Positions 1-11,210 of a DNA stretch of 64,000 nucleotides are shown here, in pieces (the first letter of the stretch is position 1; each line of letters begins with the position of its first letter). Source of the stretch: Verticillium longisporum (taxonomy: Eukaryota; Ascomycota; Sordariomycetes; Glomerellales; Plectosphaerellaceae). The DNA is taken from NCBI GenBank assembly GCA_019188255.1, contig JAETXT010000011.1:2046001-2110000 (forward strand), read 5' to 3'. The notes below the pieces were generated by a model. The model did not search any database and was not told the origin of the DNA. It saw only the letters and a list, made by a program, of their open reading frames with translations. Position numbers and translations under genes: made by a program.

Positions 1-1442
1 GACTTCAAGCAAAGCGTCGTGCGAAGCCTTTCCGTGGAGTTCAGTGTGCAGGCTGCGGCCCCAGAGGCCGATCTGAGGCCTCTTCTCAAGACCAGGAGGG
101 ACTTGCATGGATGACTGGTCCAGCGCACATTCCCAGTTGTCATCCGTGACTGTGTACTCATTGTTGTCATTCCACATGCAGTCGATACCCTGTTGCGCGA
201 GAGTCTTGACACCTTCGTACCACCAGTTGAAACCTGCTTCGGAAGTGAAGTCAATGTGGCCACCATCGTCACTCTCACCACCACCGGCACTCCACAGCTT
301 GGTCACAGCAGGCTGTTTTGTGCGAGGGTCAGTGAACAGGCCACCAGCAGCCTTGAGTTTCTGATATTCGGGATGACTGGCGATGAGGTACGGCTTGACG
401 TTGGCGATCAGACGCATGCCCATCTTGTGGTATTCCTTGATCCAGCCTTCAGGGTCCGGGAACCGATGGCGGTTCCAAGTGAAGACATTGCGCGTCTTGG
501 GTTCCTTCTCAGCCACGGTGTAACCGGAGGACATCTGGTAAGCGGAGCATGGAATGTCGTGTTCCTTCATCTTGCGGGCGAGCTCCAGGAGCGACTCGCT
601 TGCAGGTGGGTCATCCAGCATAGAGTACTTCATGCCGCCAGATAGATAACCAAAGGCCCAACGAGGGACCAGCAGAGGATATCCTGCGAGGCTGGCATAT
701 GTCGAGACGATGTCCTTCAGCGTCTTGCCGACAATAACATATTCCTCCAAGCCGCCGAAGTCTTGGCGGTAAACCTTGTAGAACCCCACATGCCGTCCAT
801 TTCAGAGCCGACAGAGTACTCTCCGCGAGCATGCGTTGTTGAGAAGGTAGCAACACAGCCTTTGGGAGTAGCATTGATGAGGAGGGGAATGTTTTTGTAC
901 AAAGGGTCGGTTCGGTGGACGTCATAACCAAAGCTGTCGGTCGCGGACAGCTGGAAGCGGCGACCTGACAGATTCATGGGCGCAGCCTTCTCTCCCAGGC
1001 CAACGTGGAGAGTCCCACGGTTGTAGCGAGTGTAATGAGCAACCCCCGGTCCATCGACTGTGTAGGAACGGTTTGGCACGTCCTGGAGGAGGGGTTCTTC
1101 CTGGCCTTCAAAGTTGATGGCCAAATGGGGGGTCTCGCCAGAATAGTCAACTGTTGCGGATACATTCCCGATCCTGATTGTCTTGCTCTTTTCAGTCGAC
1201 TGGATCGAAGCTTTCGTCTCCCCAAGTTTGGTCTCAGGGCAGGGTACGCTCGGGTGAGGAGGCAATGGGTGGCTTTCGGAGGTATATGTGGTCCTGAAGA
1301 CGTTCGGTCGGACAGCCTCGAAGCTGAAGTCGAACGGAGCGCCATTGCTGGACGAGGTCAATCGAATAGAAGGAGAGTTATCCGAAGCTTCTGTTGAGGC
1401 CTTGACCGCCCAGGAAGAGGGGATGAGTTCGTTCTGGGGCAT
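1..1442 (-). pseudogene. GH31 family glycosidase, 3'-truncated by window edge, one frameshift
   Basis: Retaining alpha-glycosidase of family GH31 (alpha-glucosidase, alpha-xylosidase or related transglycosylase/lyase; the substrate cannot be decided here). Translation begins at 1442 (MPQNELIPSS) without a signal peptide, so it is probably intracellular. The first ~220 residues are the N-terminal beta-sandwich. At a run of four G (gene strand, forward 784-787) the frame is lost. Adding one G continues the family sequence (GFYKVYRQDFGGLEEY), which then stays open to base 1. The catalytic barrel shows WAFGYLSGG and the nucleophile motif CMWNDNNEY, whose Asp lies near forward 166-168. About 480 residues are visible; the rest lies beyond the left edge. 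The single-base loss in a homopolymer may be a real mutation or an assembly error. Confidence 0.85.
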
Positions 1443-2520
1443 GGTGGTGATGTTGCTTCTACTGGTCTCTCGAGTACGAAAAGCAAAGGGCGTAAAGAGA
1501 AATCGGTTCTAATTCAACAGGAATAAGAGAGGGCGCGAGCCTCCCTTTTGAATGCGACTCGGTCTCTGCTACGCCGGCAGCGCCGAAGCGATTTGCGACA
1601 TGGCAAGCCATTGATCGTTCAATATGAACACCCGTGCCATGCTGAACCCTAACTTGACCCCGCGCGTAGCGTCAGACATCCCCTCACGATCCCAGAAAGG
1701 AGTCGCATTTCGGCATTTTTCTCCAGCGGAGTTCGGATCGCCGTGTGGAGCTGATCGGCTTTTGTTACTTTTCTCCGATCCCAGCTAATAAGTAGTAGCA
1801 CCCTGCTTATTGACTATCCCTTTAATGCCGAAATTTGGCCTCAGTACATATACTGATCACCGCCTGCCTGAATAGCTCTAATATGGATCTTGACAGGTAC
1901 TCAGTCAGTACATGGTTATAGCGGGTAGGTCTGTTAAAAACAAGTAACGTATAGGCATGTAGATGTACTATTCGTTCTATCCTTTAATTTAATTATCGGC
2001 ATCTATTTTCTGCCACTTAGCTGTCGATCATATGAAGTACTGAGGCCAAATTTCGGCATTAAAGGGATGACAACTCTGGCAACTCTTTCAGATGATCAGA
2101 GCAAGTGAACTGTGCTAAAATCCGGCATACTGATTCATTCTCATTATTCCCAGATCACATTCGCACTTAGTTAGCCCCGCAAAGAACGCAATGCCGACCC
2201 AACGGGGGAAGGGCCGCCGAGTGCCCGGCACTCGTCTGGCGCCACGCCGCATTTTGGTCCTTATATATACGTTGCCCTGACATTGAACTGGAAAGGGGTC
2301 AAGAGGCCCTACATACCGTCCAGCGTACGACGCTGACTTATCTTTGATTCTTCTCGACCACCCTTCACCGGTAATAGCCGGCCGTCTATCACTATAGCGA
2401 ACCCCAAGCAGTTTCTCTATCTTCCTTAGCTTGGATTGACGTCCTCTGCCACACTTGTGTATGATCAGGCGGCCGGTGTGGAGAATGTCTTGGTCAGTTG
2501 ATTTCCTCCAAATCAACCAT
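1443..2520. other. intergenic region with one inverted-repeat element
   Basis: No convincing gene. It holds the upstream region of the GH31 gene and the short inverted-repeat element at 1816-2068. A 133-codon open frame on the minus strand (2115-2516) has no recognisable domain and is not called. Confidence 0.6.
1816..2068. mobile_element. MITE-like element with ~30-bp perfect terminal inverted repeats
   Basis: Bases 1818-1847 (CCCTTTAATGCCGAAATTTG...) are repeated exactly in inverted orientation at 2037-2066. Including the flanking AT on both sides the match is 32 bp. The ~190-bp interior is AT-rich and non-coding. Size, perfect inverted ends and lack of coding capacity fit a non-autonomous DNA transposon. 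No clear target-site duplication beyond a possible AT dinucleotide is visible, so the superfamily is unassigned. Confidence 0.7.
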
Positions 2521-3417
2521 GCATATCTTACGATGTCTCTAATAGCGGGAGGCTAGCTATCGTTCCATACCGGCTAAAAGACCTCGTAGTCCCCCTAGCT
2601 CTCTCTTAGGCGATAATGATATTCGTCGAAGAGTTCGCTAGTAATAAAGGTCGAGATAACTATCGAGAGGCGGTTAAGCGGCTATATTCTTTAATGTTTA
2701 TATTAAGGAGACCTTAAGAAACGATGATTACCGTCGTATTAGCGAGCGGGGCAGTAAGGTAGCTTATCCTAACCGCTAGGCATTATCTCCTAGCTAATAC
2801 ATATAAATAAATATATCTAGGAAGGTTCGTAGATCGTATTTCTATAATAATTATAGAAGAATATAGAAGCCGATTCTAATTTAATTTAATAGGATTTCCT
2901 CGCTACCCTACTAATATAAAACGACTAATATATAATTAGCTATTATTAATACTATCTATTAGACCTATTAAGGTATTATTAAAAGATATTAGGGACGATT
3001 TAATATATAGGAAACCCTAGATTCGCTTTAGAAGTGGATCCGGTACTATAATAAAGGATAAATCGTATATAATTAACCCTATAATATAGGGTTTTATTCC
3101 CTCGTTTCTGCCGATACTAACTATAGACTATTAAGAGGAATAAGTCGATTTGATAGCGAAGAGCACTGAAATACATTCTACTACTACTTATTAAGATAAG
3201 CCGACTTATTATCGTTATACCGCTTTGCCGTTCCTCTACTAGGCTACTATATTACCCTGTATTCGTAACCGGATCCTCTCCTAGCGGAAATAGGACCGAT
3301 TCATCGCGATTGCATTACTTAATTATATACAATAACATCCTCACCCAACGAGGGCTTACTAGACGTAGCTGCCGAGGCGTTACAACCCCTAATCTTGCAT
3401 AATAATAGCGTAATCAT

Positions 3418-3770
3418 ATGTCCATTAAGCATAAGCATGCGGACTATCCTCCCACTTTCTACCTACTTCGATTAGAAACCCTAGTTTATAGGTCACTTCC
3501 CTTACTCAGCGAGGAGTACGAGGATATTCAGTAGGTCGCCCATTATAATAATAACAGTTATGCAGTAGGTAGAATTGCTATTCATAGCGTCGTCATCGCT
3601 ATCCTACCTGATAGCGAGTATAGCACTAGCTCGGCGGTAGCGGTAGCTTGAGATATATTGCACAGCTTTCCCAATATATGTATCGGGCTAATAGTTAGCA
3701 TCGATAGCAGTGCGCCTAGCCCGAGGCCTTCTAGAATCAGGACGTCTCCTTCCGATATACGAACTTTCTT
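3418..3770 (+). pseudogene. RIP-degraded relic of a nucleoside-phosphorylase-like (PNP_UDP) domain
   Basis: In the frame starting at ATG 3418, a translation with a few TAG/TGA stops resembles the N-terminal part of the fungal PNP_UDP_1-like domain. Landmarks in order are NNNSYAVGRIAIHSVVIAIL, then SSAVAVA, then HSFPNICIGLIVSI, matching the family pattern of DNN-Y-LG-IG-HNVVIA-LP, AA-VA, and FP-IKIGLMVGIGGG. The conserved Gly triplet reads I-D-S-S, consistent with G-to-A changes. In ascomycetes this domain often forms the N-terminus of NLR-like proteins with NACHT plus ankyrin, WD or TPR repeats. Which architecture this was cannot be told, because the downstream frame fades out. Confidence 0.6.
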
Positions 3771-5029
3771 AGTTAGCTACCGATAGCGCTCCGGATAGCT
3801 ATCTATATATAAATTAAAGAGTAAATACGAGAGGAAAGTATATTAATTAAACGTAAATATCGAAGGAGTACTCAGCTAAGAAGCAATCCTAAGGTTATAT
3901 AATTTAATTAGTTTAGGAAAAGGTCTTCTTTATATAACCGTATTAGCGATAATACTAGATAGACCCTAATTATATAGGATCTCTTCGACTTAAGACCTTT
4001 CTCTAAGAACTTTACGACTATATTAAATAGGAAATCTCTAAAATTAAAGTAGAGCTTAAATAAAAGCTTATTAATTCCGAATCTAAATTATATAGTATTA
4101 GTCTAGGTTCTAGGCAATGACTAAAGAATAGATAAAGGGATCGTAGAGAGATAAATTAATAAAGGAGTATAAGAGGAAGGGAGAGATAGAAGTCGTTGTA
4201 TCTTAAGAAGGAAGCGTCGGAGGAAAGAACGGAGGTAGGCGTTTTCCGATTGAGTTAATATAAGTGCTCGGATTGACCCTAAGGGAAGTAGGGCCTATCT
4301 AGAAGAGTATCCGTTTATAATAGTTAAGGGCATTGAAATTGGACGGGAATTACTATATAATAGGAAGTAACGATTTCACCTAAAAATGAAGATATATTAT
4401 TATTATAAAAACCCTAAAAAGTAGGTCGGGGGAATTGCTCTATATCTAATAGACTGACCCTTAGGGACTGGGCGTAGATAAGGCGTATAGGCCACTTCTA
4501 GATCTGCGGGGAAGTGGAGTCGGTTCCACTCTAGCTTATTAACTAAGCTAATAAGAGAAAAGAGAAGTTAAACGGTTATTGCTACTTAATAGTTCTATAG
4601 AATCATATAGAAATTATACTATTATATAGCTCCGCTTTTCTTCTTTCTAATAATATAGATATCGATATAGTTTAGCTTTTATTTCAGCTACTAGAAGGGT
4701 TATAAGACCCTATCTCCTATAAAATCTATTAGTAGGGCCGAGAGAGGCTTCTTACTTCTATATTAACTAGATAGTTAGTACTACGATTAAGCTACCTTAT
4801 TAATAGCTATAAGCTAAACGCTACTATATTTAAGATATAGGCTTAAATCTTCTAGCTTTATTAGACTCTCTTGCTTAAATAAATATCCTTCTATTCGTAC
4901 TTTTAAATTAATTTAATATCTAACTACTTAATACCTAATAATATCTTAACCTTACCGCCTTATCCTTTTACTTTATTTTATTCTCTATTCTTATTTAATT
5001 CGAAAGTGCTTAATTATCGTAATAAATAA

Positions 5030-6090
5030 ATAATATCTTCCCCCTATAAAAGCGCTACTATAGACGAGCCTTTATATAAGATTAGGAGCTAGTCTATAGG
5101 AGATAATAGCTTCGACCTTAGTATATATATAAATAGTAAGCGATTTAGGATTGCTATATAGGTAGACTACTTTAAGGATTCCCCCTTAGCTACTATAGCC
5201 TTTTAAAAGGGCCTCGCTATAATGAACGATAGCGATAATAGCTATAAGGAGCTCTAGGACTACCTTGAGTAGATCGTAGGCTATTTCTTACCCTAGTTTC
5301 AAAGCCTCGCGCCTCTAGTAGTATATACCGGAAACTTAATACTAGCCTACTTTACTATCTAGGAATCCTTCGAATGCGAGTTCTATATAGTCTAAGAGAA
5401 GCCGGTCCCTAGCTTTATTACTCGATTAGTAGAAGAGGACTTTAAAGAATTCGATGCCCGTACTTTATAGATATCCTTCCCTATTATCGGCCTTATTAAC
5501 GTTAAAGTACCCTATAACGACCCCGCTAATATCTTTTGTATTATACTTTAATATATACTTATTTATAGCTAGTTCTTTTTCTATAAGTCGTCTATATCGA
5601 TCGAAGCTACCCGAAACGAAATCGGGAAATATAATAAGATCGCCGCTTCCAGCCTCTCCTCTTCTAAACTCCCTACTTTATAGCTCTATACTATTATCGT
5701 TGGCTCTAAGGGTAGGCTACGTAGCCTAATTTACTACTTCATTAAATCGGAAGAGAGGCTTACGTAGGCTATTAATGAGTATACTCCCCTTACTCTTCGG
5801 GAGAAATAGGCAGCGTAGATTAAGGATACTATAGCTAAGCTATATTATCTAAGTATCGTCTAAAGCGACGTTAAGGCTAATAACATTCTTATTAACGAGA
5901 ATAATAATACTATAATTATTAATTTAGAGGGTAGTACTATATAAGGCTAAGTTAACCGAGGGAAGGAAGGTACTATTAAAGGAGATATATAGGGTATAGA
6001 GAATATAATAGACTTTATCTTTAATAATAAATCGATGCTCCGCCCCCCGCCTTTAGGGCTAGACGATAAGGCTATCGTTAAGCTTAGAGG
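5030..6090 (+). pseudogene. RIP-degraded protein-kinase-like gene relic
   Basis: A single reading frame of about 330 codons runs through here, interrupted only by TAG/TAA stops of the kind RIP makes from CAG, CAA and TGG. Late in the frame it reads SDVKANNILI, then NNTIIINLEGS, then EGTIKGDI and GIENIIDFIF. These correspond to the catalytic loop (xGDVKxxNILI), the magnesium loop (I-D-F-G-G type, here INLEG) and the following helix of a fungal-specific kinase-like family. Earlier landmarks are AYFTI, ESFECEF and RLVEEDFKEFDAR. With so many stops it cannot make a protein. The original function is unknown. Confidence 0.7.
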
Positions 6091-6452
6091 TTATTAATAG
6101 GGTAGCTACTTAATAATAGGAGTAAGAATCGGGTACCTAGTAATAATAAAAGTAAACCTCGATAACCCTATAATGCTTACTTACCTATATATAGTATACT
6201 ACTCGCTCCCTATATTTCCTCCCGCTACTCCGTCGGTACTATTTTCTTATATTACGGTATCCTATTAGGTTAGTAAGGAGCTTATCGCCCGCCTTTTATA
6301 CTAGTATTCCTAGATTATTATTATGGTAATCTTCTCGTCGTTCAGCGTTCAGCGTTCATTACGCTTCCGTGCACCTCCTTCCTGCCTCCTATATTGAGTA
6401 GAAGAACTTAGGATGCTACTAATGTCGGGTAGGGTAGAATTTCTGATAATGT
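6091..6452. other. end of AT-rich block and boundary sequence
   Basis: The composition changes back to normal near 6330, next to a short tandem motif (TTCAGCG repeated) at about 6340-6358. No gene is visible. Confidence 0.5.
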
Positions 6453-6850
6453 TTGCTGTACGTCTTATATAGTCCACCACAGGGCATGCACTCGAGCAAT
6501 GGCTCGTGGCAGGTATCGTGTCGGTGCTACTCATTGGCGCACCGGGTTTATGTTGGAGGGGATGAAGCTCCCCGATACACCCGTGGCCTTCTGGCCAATC
6601 TGATTCTCTTTGTCATCTTGGCCACCATCTTCGCTGGTGGCATGCTACTGATCAAGATCCTCAACAAGCGACAGGGTCGCAAGCGCCGCTTGGGAAGCCC
6701 GAATCCATTGTTGACATGAGCACGGCAGATAACCGCGGAATGGAGAATGATGATGATGTCCTCAATGTAACGAACGACGAGCACGTCGGCGACAGGGGCT
6801 TTGCTGATATCACGGATCTCAAGAACGAGGAATTTATATATGTATATTAG
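6453..6850 (+). pseudogene. C-terminal relic of an allantoate-permease-type MFS transporter
   Basis: The end of a Dal5/anion:cation-symporter-type MFS protein can be read across two frames. The first part gives EAPRYTRGLLANL followed by a hydrophobic segment (ILFVILATIFAGGMLLI) and basic residues NKRQGRKRR. A missing base near 6700 shifts the frame, after which the typical acidic cytosolic tail appears and ends at 6848-6850 with DLKNEEFIYVY. In this family the motif before the last helix is DAPRYT and the tail ends in a similar -FxYVY/L. Only about 110 codons survive, so most of the gene was lost at or inside the neighbouring AT-rich block. Confidence 0.75.
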
Positions 6851-7173
6851 GCCGTCGAACCAAAGCATGGAGGCGAATCTCCAGGGCAATCTCAATCCTT
6901 GACTTTAGCTTCACCGTTGCCCAAGTCAAGAGCCGGCTTCACGGCTGCGTACGGTGACGGGAGCATGTTTCCAGTGGCCTCTGCGGACCTTTGTCACTGT
7001 ATTCTAGGGTTCAATTCTCCATCTCCAGCCTCTGGGTGCTGGAGCCAGGACCCACATCATCGACCGTGACGCGGGGTAACCTGGTTCGGTCTTGTTGACT
7101 GGGCGGAGAATTTCCATCCTCATCCAGACAACTACACCATCAGTCCTATCTCCATGGCGCCGCGCCGGCCACT
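6851..7173 (+). other. upstream region of zinc-cluster regulator gene
   Basis: There is no open frame of note. This stretch separates the transporter relic from the regulator start at 7174 and presumably holds its promoter. No confident binding motif was seen. Confidence 0.4.
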
Positions 7174-9480
7174 ATGGAAGCTGATGAGCTCACAGATGGG
7201 GAATCATCTCGACGGCCTAGAAAGAAGCGCATCCCGGTAAGCTTCCCGCAACGGTTGACTCCACGAGCGTACGCTTTGGAGCACTCATCCAAACATTTCC
7301 CGGGAGACATCGGGATGGTGGAGCGAACTGACATTGTCATCATAGAAAGCCTGCGGTGCATGTCGCCAATCCAAGGTACGACTCCGTATCGATTCTTCAG
7401 AAGTTTTACTAATGGACTATAAGGTGAAATGCGATGGGCAACGCCCCTGCTCACGGTTCGGACCATCGCAACTCGATCATCTCTTTCTGACTGGCTGACG
7501 GATGTGACAGATGCCACAGCCTACGAAAGGTCTGTACGTTCACTGAACGGCCAAAGGACGCGAACGAAATGTACGTTGAGATCGAATTGTCGCGGGAAAA
7601 AATGCTGCTGGAAATGGACAAGCGAACTGACAGGGGCATTTCCGAGTAGAAGGATCGAAGACCTGGAGAGGGAGATCGGGTCATTGAAGGAACGACTAGA
7701 AAAACGACCAGAAGCGGACATATGGCAAGCCATTCCAGCATCTCAGACCTCACCTTCGGCCTCGCAGATGCCCATCCAGTATCAATCGCCAGATCAGTTC
7801 AGAGGTCCCGAGAATTCCATCAGCACGCACACGTCTCCCGCCACTGTCATTATCCCCCCGACTCTGGGAAGTTTACCACGTCGGGCAACAGGTTCGAGCT
7901 CTGGATCCCCCAATGTGTCGCTCTTACCACCGCCTCCAACGCAGGGGCATAAGAGAAAGCGCACACATTTCGAGATGGGCGCGGTCGCTGTACCCGACTT
8001 GGTTGAAGCAGGCCTAGTCACGGACCAGGATGCCACTTCATATTGGGCAGCCTTCTTCTCAGGGTGCGACCGGTTCGTCCCTGTGTTCGATCCCCGATTC
8101 GACTCGATGGAGTCTATTCGTTTGCGAAGTAGTCTGTTGTTCGGCGCCATCTGCTCCGTAGGCTGCCGAGTGATCAATGGAGCAGACTCGCGTCAATGGC
8201 ACGTCCTCAGTTTTCAGACCCAACGAATGCTGAACGCTGCGATCACCACACCAACAGAAGCCACACCAGAAACAATACAAGCACTCCTTGTCCGAGCCTG
8301 CTATGTGAACGAGCGGTCTCTGTTAATCGCCATCGCGACGCGCATGGCCTTCGAAGTGGGCCTGCCTGAGGCCTACGACGTTATGAGCGCTCACTGCGTA
8401 GCCAAGAACACCCCGCGAATGGACACGATTGACGATGCATCGCAGGACGATGTTGTTCTCATGCGTAAGGCCCGGACGTGGCTTCACCTGTTAGTCATGG
8501 GTCACATTCTCCATGTTGATGCTGGTGATCTCCCGGCGTTCCGGTTCCGAGGTGCTGCTCGAAGGTCCAGAATCCTGTTGGAAAGCCCTTGCTCAAACGA
8601 CATGGACCTCTATTTGTTCTCACAAGTGGAACTCAACGCCCTCCGGGCAAATATATACAACAGTCTCTCGCAATGCGCCGACGCCGACGAAGATGATATC
8701 ATGGAGATGGTGCGAGATGCCAAGATTGATATTGAGGTTTGGTTCAACGACTGGACGCGCATCTATGAGCAGCGCAGGCCCCACATGCCCTGGCTTCAGC
8801 CAAACCTCATCGTCCAGCGTCACTGGGCAGATAGTATGGCACTCTGTCGCGCTGTCCGCGCATCAGGTGTCGAGAATGTCCGCGCCATGTCTCAAACCCA
8901 GAAGACGATTCTGCTGATGGCGAAGGCTTCGCTCAGGCAGCATCTCGAAGTCATCCTGATGGAGCCTCGCCACTACCTCTACGGGCTGCGTTTTGCGATG
9001 GACTTCGTTTGGGCGAAGAACGCTTTCTGCTTTCTCTTGTTACTGAAGCTGTCTCTCTTGCTCCCCGATGACGGAGATCAACAATCAAATAGGGATCTGG
9101 TTGAAAAGGGGAGAATTCTTCTAGGCGAACTAAGGAATGCCAATGGTGGCCGGGGTGAAGGGAGCAAGGCGAGTGCGAGCAGCCTATACCTGCAGCTCGT
9201 TCAAGCCAGCATCGAGAAGTATCATCACGCTCTGCAAAAGGACGGTGGGCTCCGAACAGGGGAGCCTTCGCTGCCGGCCACTATTCAAATGGAGCAAAGC
9301 CGAGTCGACGGGCAGACGGAGCTCGAGTCTTTTGTTCCAGAGCAGTTCGTCTTTGAGTGGGACTTCCCGGGTCTGACTCTTTTCTCTTCCCCCTTACCGA
9401 GACCGGGTGGCTCGACGACTTTTTGGCCGGTGGGCTGGACAGCAACGATGAATTCTACGGGATGGGATGGGCCTCGGTAG
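7174..9480 (+). CDS. Zn(II)2Cys6 transcription factor with fungal-specific TF domain
   Basis: Nuclear DNA-binding regulator. Exons 7174-7236, 7346-7375, 7424-7455, 7511-7570 and 7650-9480 give 671 residues. The four introns have good GT-AG borders, and intron 2 has an ACTAAT branch site. Splicing is needed to build the zinc cluster: CGACRQSK from exon 2, VKCDGQRPCSR from exon 3 and CHSLRKVC from exon 4, giving C-x2-C-x6-C-x5-C-x2-C-x6-C. A short coiled coil (IEDLEREIGSLKERLEK) follows, then a linker rich in S/P/T. The fungal_trans middle homology region begins near residue 170 (SYWAAFFSGCDRFVPVF). It stands beside a broken MFS transporter and upstream of the CE1 esterase; regulating either is an inference only. 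Confidence 0.9.
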
Positions 9481-9674
9481 ACTTTTCATTCTAGTTTGAG
9501 GAAACCTAAATCTAGTCTTGTTGTTCAATATAGCTGGTGTAAGGCTGTTGGTAATTGATGCCATATCAGGAGATTTCGTAACCTCTGGAGTGTGTAACGA
9601 TAACCTAAGTGACAGTGGCCTAGGACATATCCATTCCACTAGGCCGTCGGTTTGACACGTCACTGTGAATATCT

Positions 9675-11210
9675 TTAAAGGCACTGGTGGAACCCTGGAA
9701 ACACGTCAATAATCAGCAAACGGGTCAACTTTAGCCATTCGGATAATCTTACAATTGTTCTGGACCTGGCAAGTCCAAGGGCTTTCGCACTGTTCATGAA
9801 TTAGCCACCATGTCGCTATTCGCAAACAACAAAATCAAGAGAGTACTTACAACTGTTGGGCCGCTCCAGTTCTGGCCGCCGCACTGGCCCCCTGTGTGGT
9901 GGTAAAACCGTCAGCAATTCTGCTCCAACAGGCACTCGGGGCAGGGGATGAGGTTACTTACAGCGCTTTTGAGGTGCTTGCCCAGAGGCCGTAGTGGTCG
10001 GCCGAGATGTCGTCGTGACGGCGGTGGTGAGGGTGGCAATGGTGGTCGGCACTGGTGGGGCCACTGTCGACGTGGTCGTCGACCTTGTCGTGCTTGTAGG
10101 GCCTGCTGTCGATGTCGCGGGGGTCTTGAGGCTGGTATGAGTGACTGAGGATAATTTGAGACGGGCCAGACCTACCGTGAAACCAAACCACTTCAGATCC
10201 TCATCGAAAAACACATCAATGCTGTGGCTGACACCGACACCAAGAATTCCCTATGCTTCCTGTCAGCTCGTATCCGAAATTGATGGCTGTTAAGTACATG
10301 TAGGTATACCTCAAGGTTGGGACCAAAGACGTATTTGTTGTAGGGGCTCCGCGGGAAGTTAGAAATAGTCTGTTGGGGGGTTGTCGAGTATCCAAAGATA
10401 CCAGCCCACTGCTTGATGGTCTCGTAGTAGTTCTGGGGGAACACCACCGCGTCCTGGTCACCGTGATAAACCTGCATGCGAGGGCGACGGCCAGTGTAAC
10501 CAGGCGCCATAGCACGAGCGATGGCGGCCCAGTGCTCGGGAGTTGTAATGGACTGGCCGTTCGCGCAAGTGCTGTTCCAGCCAGCTTCGGTGGTGCCATA
10601 AGAGAAGCAGCCGGCGGGGACACCGGCATATGCAATACCAGCCTGGAAAAGGTCGGGGTATGTGGCAGCCATAACGTTCTTCTTACGATCAGCGTTCAAT
10701 AATTTCACAGGGAACAGCTCACAGAATCTGCCCGTTAATCAGGGTGGCTGGCGGAGAACTCACCGTCATCATAGCTCCGGACGAAATGCCAGTCACAAAC
10801 ACTCGGCTGGCGTCGGCACCATATTGAGCAGTGACGTACTTAACCATGTTGGCGATCGAGTCGCTGTTACCGCCAGCTCCTCGGGTCAGCGAGTTCTGCG
10901 ACGAGACATCCCAGCAGTTGCTTGCAGTGTATGCGGTGCTCGGGTAGATGACGATATAGCCATAAGTCTCAGAAAGACGAGCCCAGTTGGAGCCCTGGTA
11001 GAAGGCCTGCGCATTGCCTGAGCACCAGTGAATTCCGACGACGATAGCGGGGTTGGGCGCAAGGTTGTTGGGGACCCATAGGTACATCTTGGTGTTCGTC
11101 GGGTTGGCACCGAAGCCAGTCACCTCGGAGAAAGTAGCTCGAGGAACGATCTCCGCTGCCAGGCAGAGCTGGCAGAAGGCGAGGAAAAGCATATACACGC
11201 GTGAAAGCAT
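9675..11210 (-). CDS. secreted CE1 acetylxylan/feruloyl-type esterase with C-terminal CBM1
   Basis: Extracellular esterase that removes acetyl (or feruloyl) groups from xylan, with a cellulose-binding module. Exons on the minus strand are 11210-10764, 10678-10310, 10250-10176, 10124-9962, 9891-9851, 9789-9753 and 9694-9675, giving 383 residues. Residues 1-18 are a signal peptide. The CE1 domain has the nucleophile elbow GISSGAMMT, an Asp in HGDQDAVV and a His in GVGVSHS, the expected triad. A Thr/Ser/Pro linker follows. The CBM1 is assembled from the last four exons: W-GQCGGQNWSGPTV, CESPWTCQVQNN, then WFHQCL at the stop, with all expected Cys and aromatic residues. The protein looks intact. 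AxeA-like acetylxylan esterase is the best guess; feruloyl esterase is the alternative. Confidence 0.9.

Larger units (their letters stand above)
2521..6330. repeat. AT-rich block with RIP-like base composition
   Basis: About 3.8 kb is markedly richer in A+T than its flanks. TpA is abundant while CpA and TpG are almost absent (for example 5821-5880 has none). This is the mark left by repeat-induced point mutation, which turns CpA into TpA on either strand. Apparent stops are almost all TAG/TAA, as expected from CAG, CAA and TGG codons. Two gene relics can still be read (3418-3770 and 5030-6090). The intervals 2521-3417 and 3771-5030 contain short coding-like stretches on both strands but nothing I can name. 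No long terminal repeats were seen. Confidence 0.8.

Noticed and set aside
2115..2516. 133-codon minus-strand frame beside the AT-rich block
   Set aside because: No domain and mixed composition; probably chance.
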